Origin: Streptomyces palmae
GTDB lineage: Bacteria > Actinomycetota > Actinomycetes > Streptomycetales > Streptomycetaceae
Assembly (NCBI RefSeq): GCF_004684805.1
Contig: NZ_SRID01000004.1
Location: 1 to 62,222, forward strand
Reading direction: 5' to 3'
Length of the DNA stretch: 62,222 bases
Positions 16,246-25,670 of this stretch are shown here, in pieces. How positions within the stretch are numbered: position 1 is the first letter of the stretch; each line of letters opens with the position of its first letter. A model generated the notes under the pieces. The model was given only the letters and a program-made list of their open reading frames with translations. It did no database searches and had not been told where the DNA came from. The translations under genes and the position numbers were made by a program.

Positions 16246-16274
16246 GGTTCGGGCTCCATTGGAGGACCCGAACC
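16246..16274. terminator. Hairpin, possible second terminator
   Basis: GGTTCGGG at 16246 pairs with CCCGAACC at 16267-16274, with CTCC/GGAG pairing inside around ATT and a two-base bulge. It lies between the exporter and the minus-strand DUF1963-like gene and could stop transcription from either side. Confidence 0.4.
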
Positions 16275-16471
16275 CTCGTCGCATGCGCGGCCTTACCGAC
16301 CGGCGAGCTCATCGGGACGCGCTCGACCTGGGGCGATGCGTCGCGGTCGGGTCGGGGACGGCCTGCTTCCTTCTCGGATGTCGGGCCGCAGGTAGGCACC
16401 CTGAGCCTCGCGGCCACCCGGTGTCACGGCATGCCCGCACCGTGACGCCCCGGCTGCACACTGCGGACGGG

Positions 16472-17497
16472 CTACGTCATCAACTCGATGTGCGGATGCT
16501 CGGGCTCCGCCGGGCAGACGAACAGGTGCTGCCGGTAGCCGCTGCCTATCTGGACACCGGACGCGTTGTAGCCGCGGTGGCCGGGGTACGGTCCAGCACC
16601 TGGGTGGGGGTGCGGAGACCAACTGTTCCCGGCGTCGTCCCCTTCCTCGAACGTGGCGACGGTCATCAGGAGCTCCATGCCGGTGCCGCACTCGGAGCAG
16701 GGCCGCGGGCTGGGGTCGGTGGAGTTCCAAGCGGGCCAGCCGCCGACCTTCCAGCCGGGTGCGTTGGACAGCACACAGTCGTAGTACGTGTCCGGGTCCA
16801 TGTCTTCCTCTGCTGCCTGCGGCACACTCCATTGCTTGAGCTGCTCCTGCAGTTCTTCGCTCAGCTCCAGATGGTCGGGGTACTCGGTGATCTGCTCCGG
16901 TTCGAGCACGCACGGTTCCGGTAGATAGCCGTCGAACTGCACGGCGGGCGGCTCGGGGGGCGTGTCGAGGATGTCGGTGACGGCGGCTGCCGAACGCCAG
17001 AAGAGCAGGGTCCTGGGCATGATCGGATGATCGAAGGGGCACCACAGAACCTGCAGCAGGTCCTTGCCCTCCGGCGGGCTCAGATCGGGCACATCCCGTG
17101 CGTACAGCTGCGCGACGGGCAGCATCGCCATGGGGCCGTCGTACGACTGGACCGCCGGCCTCACCGGATACGTCCGAGGGGGCCGGATCCGCTTGAGAGT
17201 CTCCCGTTCCTCCGGAGTCAGGTCCCGGCCGTGCGAGGCGGCGAAGATCCGTCGTTCCAGCCGCAGATCCGCCGGGGACTGGGCTGGGTTGATGCCGTCC
17301 ACCACATGCGGTTCCTCACAGTGCGGCCACGGCTCCTCAGCGGGCCACAGCAGCGGCCCGCCGATCGAGCTGTCGTGCCACGTCGGCGCCCCAGGGCGGG
17401 GGTGCAGGCGGGTCGCCGTGCGGGCCAGCGGAGCCAGTTGGGGAATGACCGCGGCGACGTCGATCGGCCGTGGCGGAGTGACAGGAGTGACATGCAT
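16472..17497 (-). CDS. DUF1963-like (YwqG-type) protein
   Basis: A 341-residue soluble protein resembling the YwqG/DUF1963 family, whose function is unknown. Features seen: SSIGGPLLWPAEEPWPHCEE near residue 40 (the G-G-x-P-x-x-P motif), PMAMLPVAQLYARDVPDL and LLQVLWCPFDH in the middle, VGGWPAWNSTDPSPRPC then SECGTGMELLMTVATFE, and a Cys/His-containing end. A C-x-x-C at about residue 265 suggests a structural metal. The ATG at 17497 is preferred because homologues start near the proline-rich TPVTPPRPIDVAAVIP; the frame extends upstream without clear sense. It is the one intact gene of an otherwise decayed stretch. Confidence 0.68.
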   Translation of the reverse strand: MHVTPVTPPRPIDVAAVIPQLAPLARTATRLHPRPGAPTWHDSSIGGPLLWPAEEPWPHCEEPHVVDGINPAQSPADLRLERRIFAASHGRDLTPEERETLKRIRPPRTYPVRPAVQSYDGPMAMLPVAQLYARDVPDLSPPEGKDLLQVLWCPFDHPIMPRTLLFWRSAAAVTDILDTPPEPPAVQFDGYLPEPCVLEPEQITEYPDHLELSEELQEQLKQWSVPQAAEEDMDPDTYYDCVLSNAPGWKVGGWPAWNSTDPSPRPCSECGTGMELLMTVATFEEGDDAGNSWSPHPHPGAGPYPGHRGYNASGVQIGSGYRQHLFVCPAEPEHPHIELMT

Positions 17498-17583
17498 GGC
17501 CGTAATCTTGCCAATCGCCTCGGACAACGGCCCTCGTGGCCGCTCCACGAAGAGCCCCGGCACGGGCGCCACCCGGGAGAGCG

Positions 17584-17970
17584 CTACCGCCGGTCCGTTG
17601 CCGGCAGATGCCCCGCGAGCAGGTCCGTGATCGCCGCGTGGATGTCCGTCCACGCGCGCGGTTCGTCGCCAATTACCACCTGGACAGGGACGACGCGTCC
17701 ATTCCGTCCGCACCGCCGCCGGTCAGGAGATGGTCCATCACGATCTCCATCGGCCGGTAGGTCGTGGCCGAACCCCTTGAAGTTGAGCATCTCGCCGATG
17801 GTGAGTACGCAGACGGCTTTGGTGCCGCCCCACGGGGAGAGGGCGGCACCAGGGCCGATCTTCGGATAACCGTAGCGCTGACGTGCTGGTCAGGGGCGGC
17901 GAAGCGGCAAGCCGGGCTGTTCGCGTGAGGCGGGACTTCGGGGACGTACGACACGAGGTCGGGCACCGGC
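17584..17970 (-). pseudogene. Degenerate coding patch, unrecognised
   Basis: Protein-like stretches occur here in more than one minus-strand frame. One frame, open from 17889 to the stop at 17584, contains QRYGYPKIGPGAALSPWGGT and then AVCVLTIGEMLNFKGFGHD but has a stop just upstream and no start before an ATG at 17790. Another frame (about 17850-17990) reads RVFHGSPRLVVDTQPTGRPV. This looks like a frameshifted remnant continuing the decay seen in the NTPase to the right. I cannot name the family. Confidence 0.35.
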
Positions 17971-18029
17971 CTGCCGGTGGGCTGGGTGTCGACGACGAGG
18001 CGTGGGCTGCCGTGGAAGACCCGTCGGGG

Positions 18030-19304
18030 CCGTCCCGCGCGAGGAGCAGCCCTTGCTGCGAGCAGCCGACCAGGACGGTACGGTCACGTCGCAGGTCCTG
18101 GCGCCACTGCGATTCCAGGGCGCCGAATGCGCGCTGGGCCGCGCGCCGCCAGTCCTGGTCCGACCAGCGGTCGTCACTGGCGTCGTCCGCGTTGCGGATG
18201 GCGGCACGGATGAGGTCGTGGACATGGAAGGGCCATGTACCGGAGGGGGACTCCCGGATGAAGGGGCGCTCGGTCAACCGTAGGGCGGGCGCGTCGTGGT
18301 CCATGCCGGCGACCTGGGTGGCCAGAGGAACAGAGAACGCGTCGAGCAGGCTGACCGAACGGAGCACGTGGCGTTCCTCGGCGGTCAGGTCGCTGAGGGT
18401 ACGGGCGATCAAGGCCGGGAAGTCGTGGTCGAAGTCGGTGACCTGCGGCTGTCTGCCGCTGCGCCGAAGCTCCAGGTAGCGCATGACCGACAGGTCCAGG
18501 TACAGAGGCAGCCCGTGGGAGCGCTCAGCGATGATCCGGCGGACTGGTTCGTCGATCAGCGGCCGCCCGTCGCGGCTGAGCCTGCGGGCCAGGTAGTCCT
18601 CGCAGTCTTCGGGGGAGAAGTCGCCGATCAGGATCTGGCGGCCGGATACGCCCGAGCCGGTATGTGACGTTTGGGAGACCAGGCCGGGCCAGGCATTCGG
18701 TCCGGTCCAGTCGAGTTGCCCTTCCAGACTTGTCTTTGCCCACTGAAGACGGTTGCGTCCGGTGACGACGAAGAACGCGTTGGGCATCAACCACACGATG
18801 CGCTGGAGCAGTCGTTCGAGGTCGCGGTGGACGCGGTCACCGGTGTCCTCGAAGGTGTCCAGCAGGATCACAGGTAAGCGCGCCCTTGTCGGCTGGGAGT
18901 TGGGCCAGGTCCCAGGCTAGAAGGTGCGGGTAGAAGCTGAGGGCTTCCAGGTCGGGCTCGGCTTCCAGGAGGTCGGCCAGACGGGAGCAGCCGGTGAGGG
19001 CGCGTACGGATCGGCGTCGCTCGCGTAACGCCTTGATGAGCGCTCCAGTGCCGTGCCCGAGCGCGCTCCCGACAGTGCCGGGCAGGAGCAGGGCCTGGGC
19101 GACGTCGCTGAGGGCTGACTGCATCTGTTGGGACAGGGCGGCAGCGGCGCTGAAGCGGCTCAGCAGCCCGCCCCTGCGCAAGTAGTCCTCGATCGGTTCG
19201 CCCGGGTGGTTGTGCTCCCAATAGCGGCGGAGGGCGAGGACCAGGTCTTGCCGGTCCTCGTCCCGGCCGTCGCGAGCGTCCCGATGGCCACCGCACCGCG
19301 ATCA
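18030..19304 (-). pseudogene. STAND/NB-ARC-type NTPase remnant
   Basis: Two frames together make a signal-transduction NTPase missing its start and end. Right part (about 19304-18885): DLVLALRRYWEHNHPGEPIE, then DYLRRGGLLSRFSAAAAL, ending LLAWDLAQLPADKG. Left part, one base out of frame, begins ARLPVILLDTFEDTGDRVHR, the Walker B strand, and continues with FFVVTGRNRLQW and SHGLPLYLDLSV (the GLPL motif), then a winged-helix segment and the start of a TPR-like region before similarity stops. Walker A is absent because the right end is truncated at a hairpin at 19291. So there is a frameshift near 18885 plus truncation at both ends. Confidence 0.75.
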
Positions 19305-19336
19305 GGCCGGCCGGGGTCGGCGTGATCGCGGTGCGG
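19291..19336. terminator. Hairpin, 14-bp perfect stem
   Basis: CCGCACCGCGATCA (19291-19304) and TGATCGCGGTGCGG (19323-19336) are exact inverted repeats with an 18-base spacer. It sits just beyond the stop of the FG-GAP remnant and exactly where the NTPase remnant breaks off, so it may be a terminator brought next to the junction by the deletion. Confidence 0.6.
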
Positions 19337-19351
19337 AGGGGTCAGTAGGAG

Positions 19352-19790
19352 TCAGAAGTAGAGGCCGACGGCGTCGTCGTTGCCGAAGAGGCTGCCGAAG
19401 CCGGCCTTCGCGGCGAGGGCGTGCACGCTCCCGGGGGTCATGGAGACCGAGCCGGTCGCGGTGAGGCCGGTGGCGGTACCGGGCAGCGACCAGGTGGCAC
19501 CGGTGGCGTTCTCCTGCGGGGCGGACACCGCCAGCTCGGCCTTGCCGTCCTTGGCCACATCGAGCAGCCGGACGGCCCCGCCGAAGCGGTCATTGGCCTC
19601 CGCGGCGCCCGCGATGCCCTGGGTGTCCTGGTGGAACGCCTGGGCACCGGTCCCACGAAGACCGCCGCGGGCGGACGCTGTCCGGCACCACCCGGGCCGC
19701 CAGGTCGCCCTTGCCGTCGTGGTCGAAGTCCCCGAAGTCCGGGCTCCCGCCGTGGACGCTGCCCACGGAAATCCTCGACGGGAGCGGACC
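19352..19790 (-). pseudogene. FG-GAP/VCBS repeat protein remnant
   Basis: The C-terminal part reads TQGIAGAAEANDRFGGAVRL, then DVAKDGKAELAVSAPQENAT and GFGSLFGNDDAVGLYF: one FG-GAP repeat and a closing segment of an integrin-like beta-propeller, usually exported in streptomycetes. An upstream repeat (GGSPDFGDFDHDGKGDLAAR) is present but in another frame, so at least one frameshift separates them near 19660. No signal peptide or earlier repeats remain. It is therefore a fragment of a once larger secreted protein. Confidence 0.68.
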
Positions 19791-19897
19791 ACCGGCGTGG
19801 AGTCGCCGGTGGGAACGCCGACTACCTCTGGAACCGGAGCGGGGCGTCCGCCGCCTCGGCGATGCCGCGTTCTCGGGCGGGACCCGGCTGCCGCGCC

Positions 19898-20947
19898 TCA
19901 GGCGAAGAGGACGTTGGAGGCCGCCGGGACGGGCAGCGAACCCGCGCGGTGCGGGATGCCCGTCGCCGGGTCGACGTCCAGCCAGGTGACGTCGCCCGAA
20001 CGCTCGTTGGCCGCGTACAGGCGGGTGCCGGAAGGGTGCAGGGCCAGATCGCGCGGCCACCGCCCCCCGCACGGTACGGAGTCGATCAGCTCCGCCCGCT
20101 CGCCGGCCGCGTCGAGAGCCAGGACGGCGATGGTGTCGGGGCCCCGTACCGCCGCCCACAGGAAGCGGCCGTCGGCGGAGACGACCGGCGCCGAGGGGGA
20201 GACCGCGCTCTCGGTGCCGCCGGGGAACAGCGGGGTCGCGCCCACCGGCTCCAGCACGCCCGCGGCGGCGTCCCAGCGGCACACGGTGACCGTCGGATCG
20301 AGCTCCCCCAGCAGGTACGCATGGCGTCCGGACGGGTGGAAGGCCAGGTGGCGCGGCCCGGTCCCGGGCGGCAGCGCGGTTTCCCCCTTCAGGGCCAGCG
20401 TGCCCGCACGGGTGTCCAGCGAGTGGACCCGCACCGCGTCGCTGCCCAGGTCGACGCTGAGCACCCAGCGCCGGGAGGGATCGAAGAGCACCTGGTGCGC
20501 GTGCGGGCCCCGCTGGCGGTCCGGGTCCGGGCCGCTCCCCGAGAACTGCCGCACGTCGCTGGGGGACCGCGGGGCGCCGTCGGCGGCGAGGGGCAGCACG
20601 GTGACGCTGCCGGATCCGTAGTTGGCGGTGAGCAGGTGCCCGTGGGCGACCGACAGATGGGTGGGCTCCTCCCCGCGCACGGCCACCGGTACGCCGATCG
20701 GGCGGGCCGCCGGACCGGCGATGTCATAGGCGGCGACCGAGCCCCGCGCCGTCTCGGAGACGGCGTAGAGCACCGCTCCCGCCCCAGGGCGATCGAGGGC
20801 CAGATAGGACGGGTCGGGTACGGCATCGATGACGCCGGTCTCGGTCAGGGCTCCCGTTGCCGCGTCCACCGCGGCCACGACGATCCCGCGGCCGCCCGAT
20901 GAGGTGAACGATCCGATGAAGGCCCGACCTCTGCCCGCGTCACCCAC
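19898..20947 (-). CDS. Lactonase, seven-bladed propeller (6-phosphogluconolactonase-like)
   Basis: A 349-residue cytoplasmic protein of the YbhE/Pgl-type lactonase family. Signs: AFIGSFTSSGGRGIVVAAVD at the start (the family's Y-x-G-x-Y/F-T opening), GEEPTHLSVAHGHLLTANYG, GPHAHQVLFDPSRRWVLSVD, GPRHLAFHPSGRHAYLLGEL and WPRDLALHPSGTRLYAANER, each a blade with the characteristic H-x-x-x-x-P/D-x-G turn. These enzymes open gluconolactone or its 6-phosphate. Although divergent, it is the first member of a cluster with a G6PDH-like enzyme and gluconokinase, so it may act on the lactone they generate. A substrate without phosphate is possible and would fit the neighbouring enzymes. Confidence 0.82.
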   Translation of the reverse strand: MGDAGRGRAFIGSFTSSGGRGIVVAAVDAATGALTETGVIDAVPDPSYLALDRPGAGAVLYAVSETARGSVAAYDIAGPAARPIGVPVAVRGEEPTHLSVAHGHLLTANYGSGSVTVLPLAADGAPRSPSDVRQFSGSGPDPDRQRGPHAHQVLFDPSRRWVLSVDLGSDAVRVHSLDTRAGTLALKGETALPPGTGPRHLAFHPSGRHAYLLGELDPTVTVCRWDAAAGVLEPVGATPLFPGGTESAVSPSAPVVSADGRFLWAAVRGPDTIAVLALDAAGERAELIDSVPCGGRWPRDLALHPSGTRLYAANERSGDVTWLDVDPATGIPHRAGSLPVPAASNVLFA

Positions 20948-21201
20948 GGTGACCTCCGCCCATTGCCTCGGTTGATGCCCACGCTCCCAGGTTGCCCTCG
21001 CCGCCCTGGTCAGGCGATTCGGGAAAGCGAGTCGGGGGCGCCGGCCGCGGGGGCGGGGGAGGCCACCCGCGAAGCGGTCGGGTCGCGAGCCGGCGTCGGC
21101 CTTGGGACAGTGTCAGCAGTGAACGGCTGCTGCGCGCCGGGTGCCGATCCCGCGGACGCGCGGTGGCCGCGGACACGGTGTGCCAGGCGGAAGGCGGGCA
21201 G

Positions 21202-22251
21202 ATGAAGGCATTCGTGATGAAGGAGATCGGGCGGGTGGCCTTCATGGAGAAGCCCGTTCCCGAGCCGGGACCGAACGACGCCATCATCAGGACCACCAGG
21301 GCCCTGATCTGCACCTCCGACTCCCACACCGTCCAAGGCGGCATCGGCCCGCGGCAGGACCTGACACTGGGCCACGAAGCGGTGGGCGTGGTGCACGCCG
21401 TGGGCGGCGGCGTACGGGACTTCCAACCCGGCGACCGGGTGCTGGTCGGCGCCATCACCCCCGACTGGGGCGACCTGGCCACGCAGAACGGCTACCCCTC
21501 GCAGTCCGGCGGGCCGCTGGGCGGCTTCAAGTTCGCGAACTCCAAGGACGGGGTCTTCGCCGACTACTTCCATGTGAACGAGGCCGACGCCAATCTCGCG
21601 AAGATCCCCGACACCATCAGCGACGAACTGGCGGTCTACTGCGCCGACATGATGTCGACCGGATTCGTGGGAGCGGAGCACGGGCACATCCCGATCGGCG
21701 GCACCGTGGCCGTCCTCGCCCAGGGACCGGTGGGCCTGATGGCGACGGTCGGGGCCAGACTCCGCGGCGCCGGACGCGTCATCGGCGTCGAATCGGTCCC
21801 CGACCGGCAGCGGCTCGCCCGGATGTACGGCGCCGACGACATCATCGACTTCACCAGCGAGGACGTCATCGAGCGGATCGACGAGCTGACCGGGGGACAA
21901 GGGGTCGACACCGCCATCGAGGCACTCGGCGCGGACATCACCTTCCAGACCGCGGTGAAGATCACCAAGCCCGGTGGCACGATCTCCAACATCGGCTACT
22001 ACGGCGAGGGCGAGTTCGTCCACATCCCCCGCGTGGCGTGGGGCGTCGGCATGGCCGACAAGACGATCACCACAGGGCTCTGCCCCGGCGGCAGACTCCG
22101 CATGGAACGGCTGCTGCGGGTGCTGGAGACCAAGCGCGTCGACCCCTCGCACCTGACCACGCACACCTTCTCCTTCGACGAGATGGAGCGTGCCTTCGAG
22201 GTCTCGGACAAGAAGCTGGAAGACGTCATCAAGGTGATGATCACCTTCTAG
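21202..22251 (+). CDS. Zinc-dependent secondary alcohol dehydrogenase (TbADH-like)
   Basis: A 349-residue medium-chain dehydrogenase most like the NADP-dependent secondary alcohol dehydrogenases of Thermoanaerobacter and Clostridium beijerinckii. Catalytic zinc ligands are Cys37 (ALICTSDSHT), His58 with Glu59 (LGHEAVGVV) and Asp at about 149 (YCADMMSTGF); as in TbADH the four-Cys structural zinc lobe is absent. The block ITPDWGDLATQNGYPSQSGG and VAVLAQGPVGLMATVGARLR match that subgroup. The ATG at 21202 has GGCGGAAGG upstream. It leads the rightward cluster with GH15, G6PDH-like and gluconokinase genes. Its physiological ketone/alcohol pair is unknown. Confidence 0.88.
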   Translation: MKAFVMKEIGRVAFMEKPVPEPGPNDAIIRTTRALICTSDSHTVQGGIGPRQDLTLGHEAVGVVHAVGGGVRDFQPGDRVLVGAITPDWGDLATQNGYPSQSGGPLGGFKFANSKDGVFADYFHVNEADANLAKIPDTISDELAVYCADMMSTGFVGAEHGHIPIGGTVAVLAQGPVGLMATVGARLRGAGRVIGVESVPDRQRLARMYGADDIIDFTSEDVIERIDELTGGQGVDTAIEALGADITFQTAVKITKPGGTISNIGYYGEGEFVHIPRVAWGVGMADKTITTGLCPGGRLRMERLLRVLETKRVDPSHLTTHTFSFDEMERAFEVSDKKLEDVIKVMITF

Positions 22252-22318
22252 ACGACGGCCCTTTCGGACGTACGCAGCACGTCGGACGGGACCTTCGGCA
22301 CCGCGGAAGCGAGGAGCC

Positions 22319-24145
22319 ATGCACGACCCCGAGCCGCCGTTCCGCCCGGTCCGCACCCGGGAGGGCTACCTGCCGCTGGAGGACCTCGGCCTCATCGGAG
22401 ACGGCACGACGGCCGCGCTGGTGGGACGGGACGGCTCGATCCCCTGGATGTGCCTGCCCCGCTTCGACTCCGAGCCCCTCTTCTGCGGCCTGCTGGACCG
22501 CACCCGAGGGGGGCACTTCACCCTCGCGCCCGAGGACCTGGTGGAGGCGCGCCAGCGCTACCAGCCGGACACCGGCGTGCTCACGACCGAGATGCGCTGC
22601 GCCACCGGACTGGTGCGCGTCACCGACGCGCTGGCCGTGCGGCCCGGCGCCGACCTCACCGACGACGCCCCGGCCGGGCGGCGCGAACTCGTCCGTTCGG
22701 CCGTGGTGCTGTCCGGGCGGGTCCGCCTGGGAGTGGTCCTGGAGCCCCGCGGCGGCGGCACGGCGCAGGCCCTGTTCAGCGGCATCGAGGTGCGGCCCGC
22801 GCGGCGCCCCGACCTGCGCCTCCACCTGCGCTCCAACCGCCCCCTGGCCGGCCTGCGCAGCACCCATGAGCTGAGCCAGGGCGAACGCCTCGACCTCGTG
22901 CTGTCCTGGGGCCGCTTCCACCGCCACCACCGCTTCGACGCCGCGGAGATGCTCGCGGCCACCGCGGACGGATGGCGGCGCTGGATGGGGCACTTCGCCT
23001 ACTCCGGGCCCCAGGAGGCGCTGGTCCGGCGGGCCGCCATCACCCTGAAACTCTGCGACGACTGGACCAACGGCGCCCTGGTCGCCGCGCCCACCTCCTC
23101 CCTGCCGGCGCCCACCGGCGGCATCCGCAACTGGGACTACCGCTACGCCTGGATCCGCGACGCGGCCTACGCCGTGTTCGCCCTGCGCCGCATCGGCTTC
23201 GCCGGCGAGGCCGACGCCTTCCTCGGCTGGGTCCTGGACGCCGTCGAGCAGAGCCACACCCCCCGGATCATGTACGACCTCGACGGTGGCCCCGTACCCG
23301 ACGAGATCGAGGACGCCGAACTGGAGGGGTACCGGCGCTCAGCCCCGGTGCGCTGGGGCAACGGCGCCACCGACCAGCGCCAGCACGACCTCTACGGCGA
23401 GATCCTGGACTGCGCCGACCAGTGGCTGCGCACCGGCAGGCAGGTGCAGCCCGCGCTGTGGGCCGGCCTGGCGGGCCTGGCCGACACCGCGGAGCAGGCA
23501 TGGCGCCAGCCGGACCAGGGCATCTGGGAGGTGCGCAGCCAGGGCCGGGTGTTCACCTACTCGGCCGGCATGTGCCAGGTGGCCCTGGACCGGGCCGCGG
23601 CCATCGGCGAGCGGCTCGGCCTGCCCGGCCGGATCGCGGACTGGCGAGCCTCCGCCGACCGGCTGCGCAGGCTGGTCCTGGAGGAGTCCTGGGACGAGGA
23701 GGCGCAGACGCTGAGCGTGCACCTCGACGGCGGTGGCGTACTGGACGCGAGTCTGCTCGCGCTCCCGCTGCGCCATGTGGTGCCGGCGGACCACCCGCGG
23801 ATGACCGCGACCACCGCGGCCATCGCCGAGCGGCTGTCGGCCGGCGGCGGCCTGCTCTACCGCTACCTGCACGAGGAGGCGCCGGACGGCCTGTCCGGCG
23901 ACGAGGGCGCCTTCGTCCTGTGCAGTTTCTGGCTGGTCGACAACCTGACCGCCCAGGGGAGGCTCGACGAGGCCGAGGAGCTGTACGACTCGCTGTGCGA
24001 CCGCGCCAGCCCGCTCGGGCTGCTGTCGGAGCAGATCGACCCGTCCTCTGGAGAGTTCATGGGCAACTTCCCCCAGGCGTTCAGCCACATCGGGATCATC
24101 GCCAGCGGGGTGAACCTCGCCCGGGCGAAGGCAGTACGGGCATGA
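22319..24145 (+). CDS. Glycoside hydrolase family 15 (glucoamylase/trehalase-like)
   Basis: A 608-residue cytoplasmic GH15 enzyme without a signal peptide. The N-terminal beta domain starts YLPLEDLGLIGDGTTAALVG and RDGSIPWMCLPRFDS; the catalytic (alpha/alpha)6 barrel includes TGGIRNWDYRYAWIRDAAYA (a family signature), AVEQ-type helices, and the end LLSEQIDPSSGEFMGNFPQA followed by FSHIGIIASGVNL, with the SEQ Glu as the likely general base. Members release glucose from maltooligosaccharides or trehalose. Its TGA overlaps the ATG of the G6PDH-like gene (ATGA), so glucose release and oxidation are coupled in translation. Which disaccharide or oligomer it cuts is uncertain. Confidence 0.88.
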   Translation: MHDPEPPFRPVRTREGYLPLEDLGLIGDGTTAALVGRDGSIPWMCLPRFDSEPLFCGLLDRTRGGHFTLAPEDLVEARQRYQPDTGVLTTEMRCATGLVRVTDALAVRPGADLTDDAPAGRRELVRSAVVLSGRVRLGVVLEPRGGGTAQALFSGIEVRPARRPDLRLHLRSNRPLAGLRSTHELSQGERLDLVLSWGRFHRHHRFDAAEMLAATADGWRRWMGHFAYSGPQEALVRRAAITLKLCDDWTNGALVAAPTSSLPAPTGGIRNWDYRYAWIRDAAYAVFALRRIGFAGEADAFLGWVLDAVEQSHTPRIMYDLDGGPVPDEIEDAELEGYRRSAPVRWGNGATDQRQHDLYGEILDCADQWLRTGRQVQPALWAGLAGLADTAEQAWRQPDQGIWEVRSQGRVFTYSAGMCQVALDRAAAIGERLGLPGRIADWRASADRLRRLVLEESWDEEAQTLSVHLDGGGVLDASLLALPLRHVVPADHPRMTATTAAIAERLSAGGGLLYRYLHEEAPDGLSGDEGAFVLCSFWLVDNLTAQGRLDEAEELYDSLCDRASPLGLLSEQIDPSSGEFMGNFPQAFSHIGIIASGVNLARAKAVRA

Positions 24146-25569
24146 TCGAACGGATCGCCGTCTTCGGCGCGACAGGGGACCTCACCGCCCGCTACCTGCT
24201 GCCGGCCCTGGCCGCGCTGCGGGCCGCGGGACACCTCGGCGACCGGTTCCGGCTGATCGGGGCGAGCCGGGAGGGCTGGGACGGCGACCGGTTCCGCGAG
24301 TGGGCCGCCGGGCAGCTCGACCGCCACGGCCAGGCGTTCCCCGCCGAGGCGCGGAACGCCGTCGCGGCCTTCGCCGACTACCGGCAGGCCGACGTCACCG
24401 ACGCCGCGGACGTCGCCCGGGTCGTGGCCGGCGAGGACCCGGTCGCCGTCTACCTCGCCCTGCCCCCGGCGCTCTTCCCGCACGCCGTCACCGCGCTGCA
24501 CGACGCGGGCCTGCCGGCGGGCAGCCGGATCGTGCTGGAGAAGCCGTTCGGCGAGGATCTGGACAGCGCCCGCGAGCTGAACCGGCTGCTCGCCGACCTC
24601 GTTCCGGAGGAAGCGGTGTTCCGGGTCGACCACTTCCTCGCCATGACCACCGTGCAGAACGTGCTGGGCAGCCGGCTCGCCAACCGGGTGCTGGAGCCCC
24701 TGTGGAACAGCACCCACATCGCGGAAGTGGAGATCGTCTGGGACGAGACCCTCGCCCTGGAGGGCCGGGCCGGCTACTACGACACCGTCGGCGCGCTGAA
24801 GGACATGGTCCAGAACCACCTGCTGCAACTGCTCTGCCTGGTGGCCATGGAACCACCGATCACCCTCGGCGAGCGGGACCTGCGCGACCGGAAGGTCGAC
24901 GTACTGCGATCGGTACGGCTCCTCACCGACCACGACGTCGTGCACCGCACCCGCCGGGCGCGCTACACCTCCGGCCGGATCGGCGACCACGCCGTCCCCG
25001 CGTACGTCGACGAGGAGGGCGTGGATCCCCGGCGGCGCACCGAGACCTTCGCGGAGGTGGAGCTGGAACTCGACAGCTGGCGCTGGTCCGGCACGACGTT
25101 CCGGCTGCGGAGCGGCAAGGCGCTCGGCCGGGACCGCAAGGAGGTCGCGGTGCGCTTCCGCTCCGTTCCCCACCTGCCCTTCGGCCACGAGGGTCAGGCC
25201 CTGCCCAATGTGCTGCGCTTCCAGCTGGAGCCGGAAGGGCTGACCCTGGACCTGACCGGGATCGGTTCGAGCGCCCAGACCCTCACCCCGCTGTCGCTCA
25301 CCGCGCGGATGGAACCGCCCGCCCTGCCCGCCTACGGACGGCTCCTCCTGGACGTCATGAAGGGTGACCCGGCGCTGTCCATCCGGGGCGACGAGGCCGA
25401 GGAGGCGTGGCGGGTCCTGGCGCCGGTGCTGCGTGGCTGGGAGAGCGACCTCGTTCCGATGCGGGAGTATCCGGCAGGCTCGGACGGGCCCGCGCCCCGG
25501 CCGGACGAGGCCGGGCAACGGCGCAGCGACCTGCTGTACGCCGAAGGGCTGCCGGACGATGCGCCCTGA
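24142..25569 (+). CDS. zwf: Glucose-6-phosphate dehydrogenase-like enzyme, variant active site
   Basis: A 475-residue member of the G6PDH family: IAVFGATGDLTARYLLPALA at the N-terminus (nucleotide-binding G-A-x-G-D-L), VLEKPFGEDLDSA, and the catalytic segment FRVDHFLAMTTVQNVLGSRL. The canonical motif is R-I-D-H-Y-L-G-K-E; the Asp-His pair is kept but the Lys that holds the substrate phosphate is Met here, and Gly is Ala. The barrel end (YDTVGALKDMVQNHLLQLL and TTFRLRSGKAL) is normal. The enzyme may therefore prefer an unphosphorylated sugar, which fits a GH15 upstream and a gluconokinase downstream. Some actinobacterial paralogues annotated as G6PDH have a similar motif. Coupled to GH15 by a four-base overlap. 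Confidence 0.82.
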   Translation: MIERIAVFGATGDLTARYLLPALAALRAAGHLGDRFRLIGASREGWDGDRFREWAAGQLDRHGQAFPAEARNAVAAFADYRQADVTDAADVARVVAGEDPVAVYLALPPALFPHAVTALHDAGLPAGSRIVLEKPFGEDLDSARELNRLLADLVPEEAVFRVDHFLAMTTVQNVLGSRLANRVLEPLWNSTHIAEVEIVWDETLALEGRAGYYDTVGALKDMVQNHLLQLLCLVAMEPPITLGERDLRDRKVDVLRSVRLLTDHDVVHRTRRARYTSGRIGDHAVPAYVDEEGVDPRRRTETFAEVELELDSWRWSGTTFRLRSGKALGRDRKEVAVRFRSVPHLPFGHEGQALPNVLRFQLEPEGLTLDLTGIGSSAQTLTPLSLTARMEPPALPAYGRLLLDVMKGDPALSIRGDEAEEAWRVLAPVLRGWESDLVPMREYPAGSDGPAPRPDEAGQRRSDLLYAEGLPDDAP

Positions 25570-25670
25570 CCCGGGCGGCGCGGCGGGCCGTGCGGCCACG
25601 CACACGGGAGCGCGCACGCGGACCCACCCGGGAAGCTTCACCGGAGCCCACACAGGGAAGCAGAACCGGT

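Larger units (their letters stand above)
15893..16471. other. Non-coding stretch between convergent genes
   Basis: About 580 bases without a supported gene. It holds two hairpins listed separately (16031 and 16246). A T-arm-like sequence near 16095 (GGATCGAACCCC on the plus strand) does not fold into a tRNA and has no acceptor partner. Confidence 0.5.
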
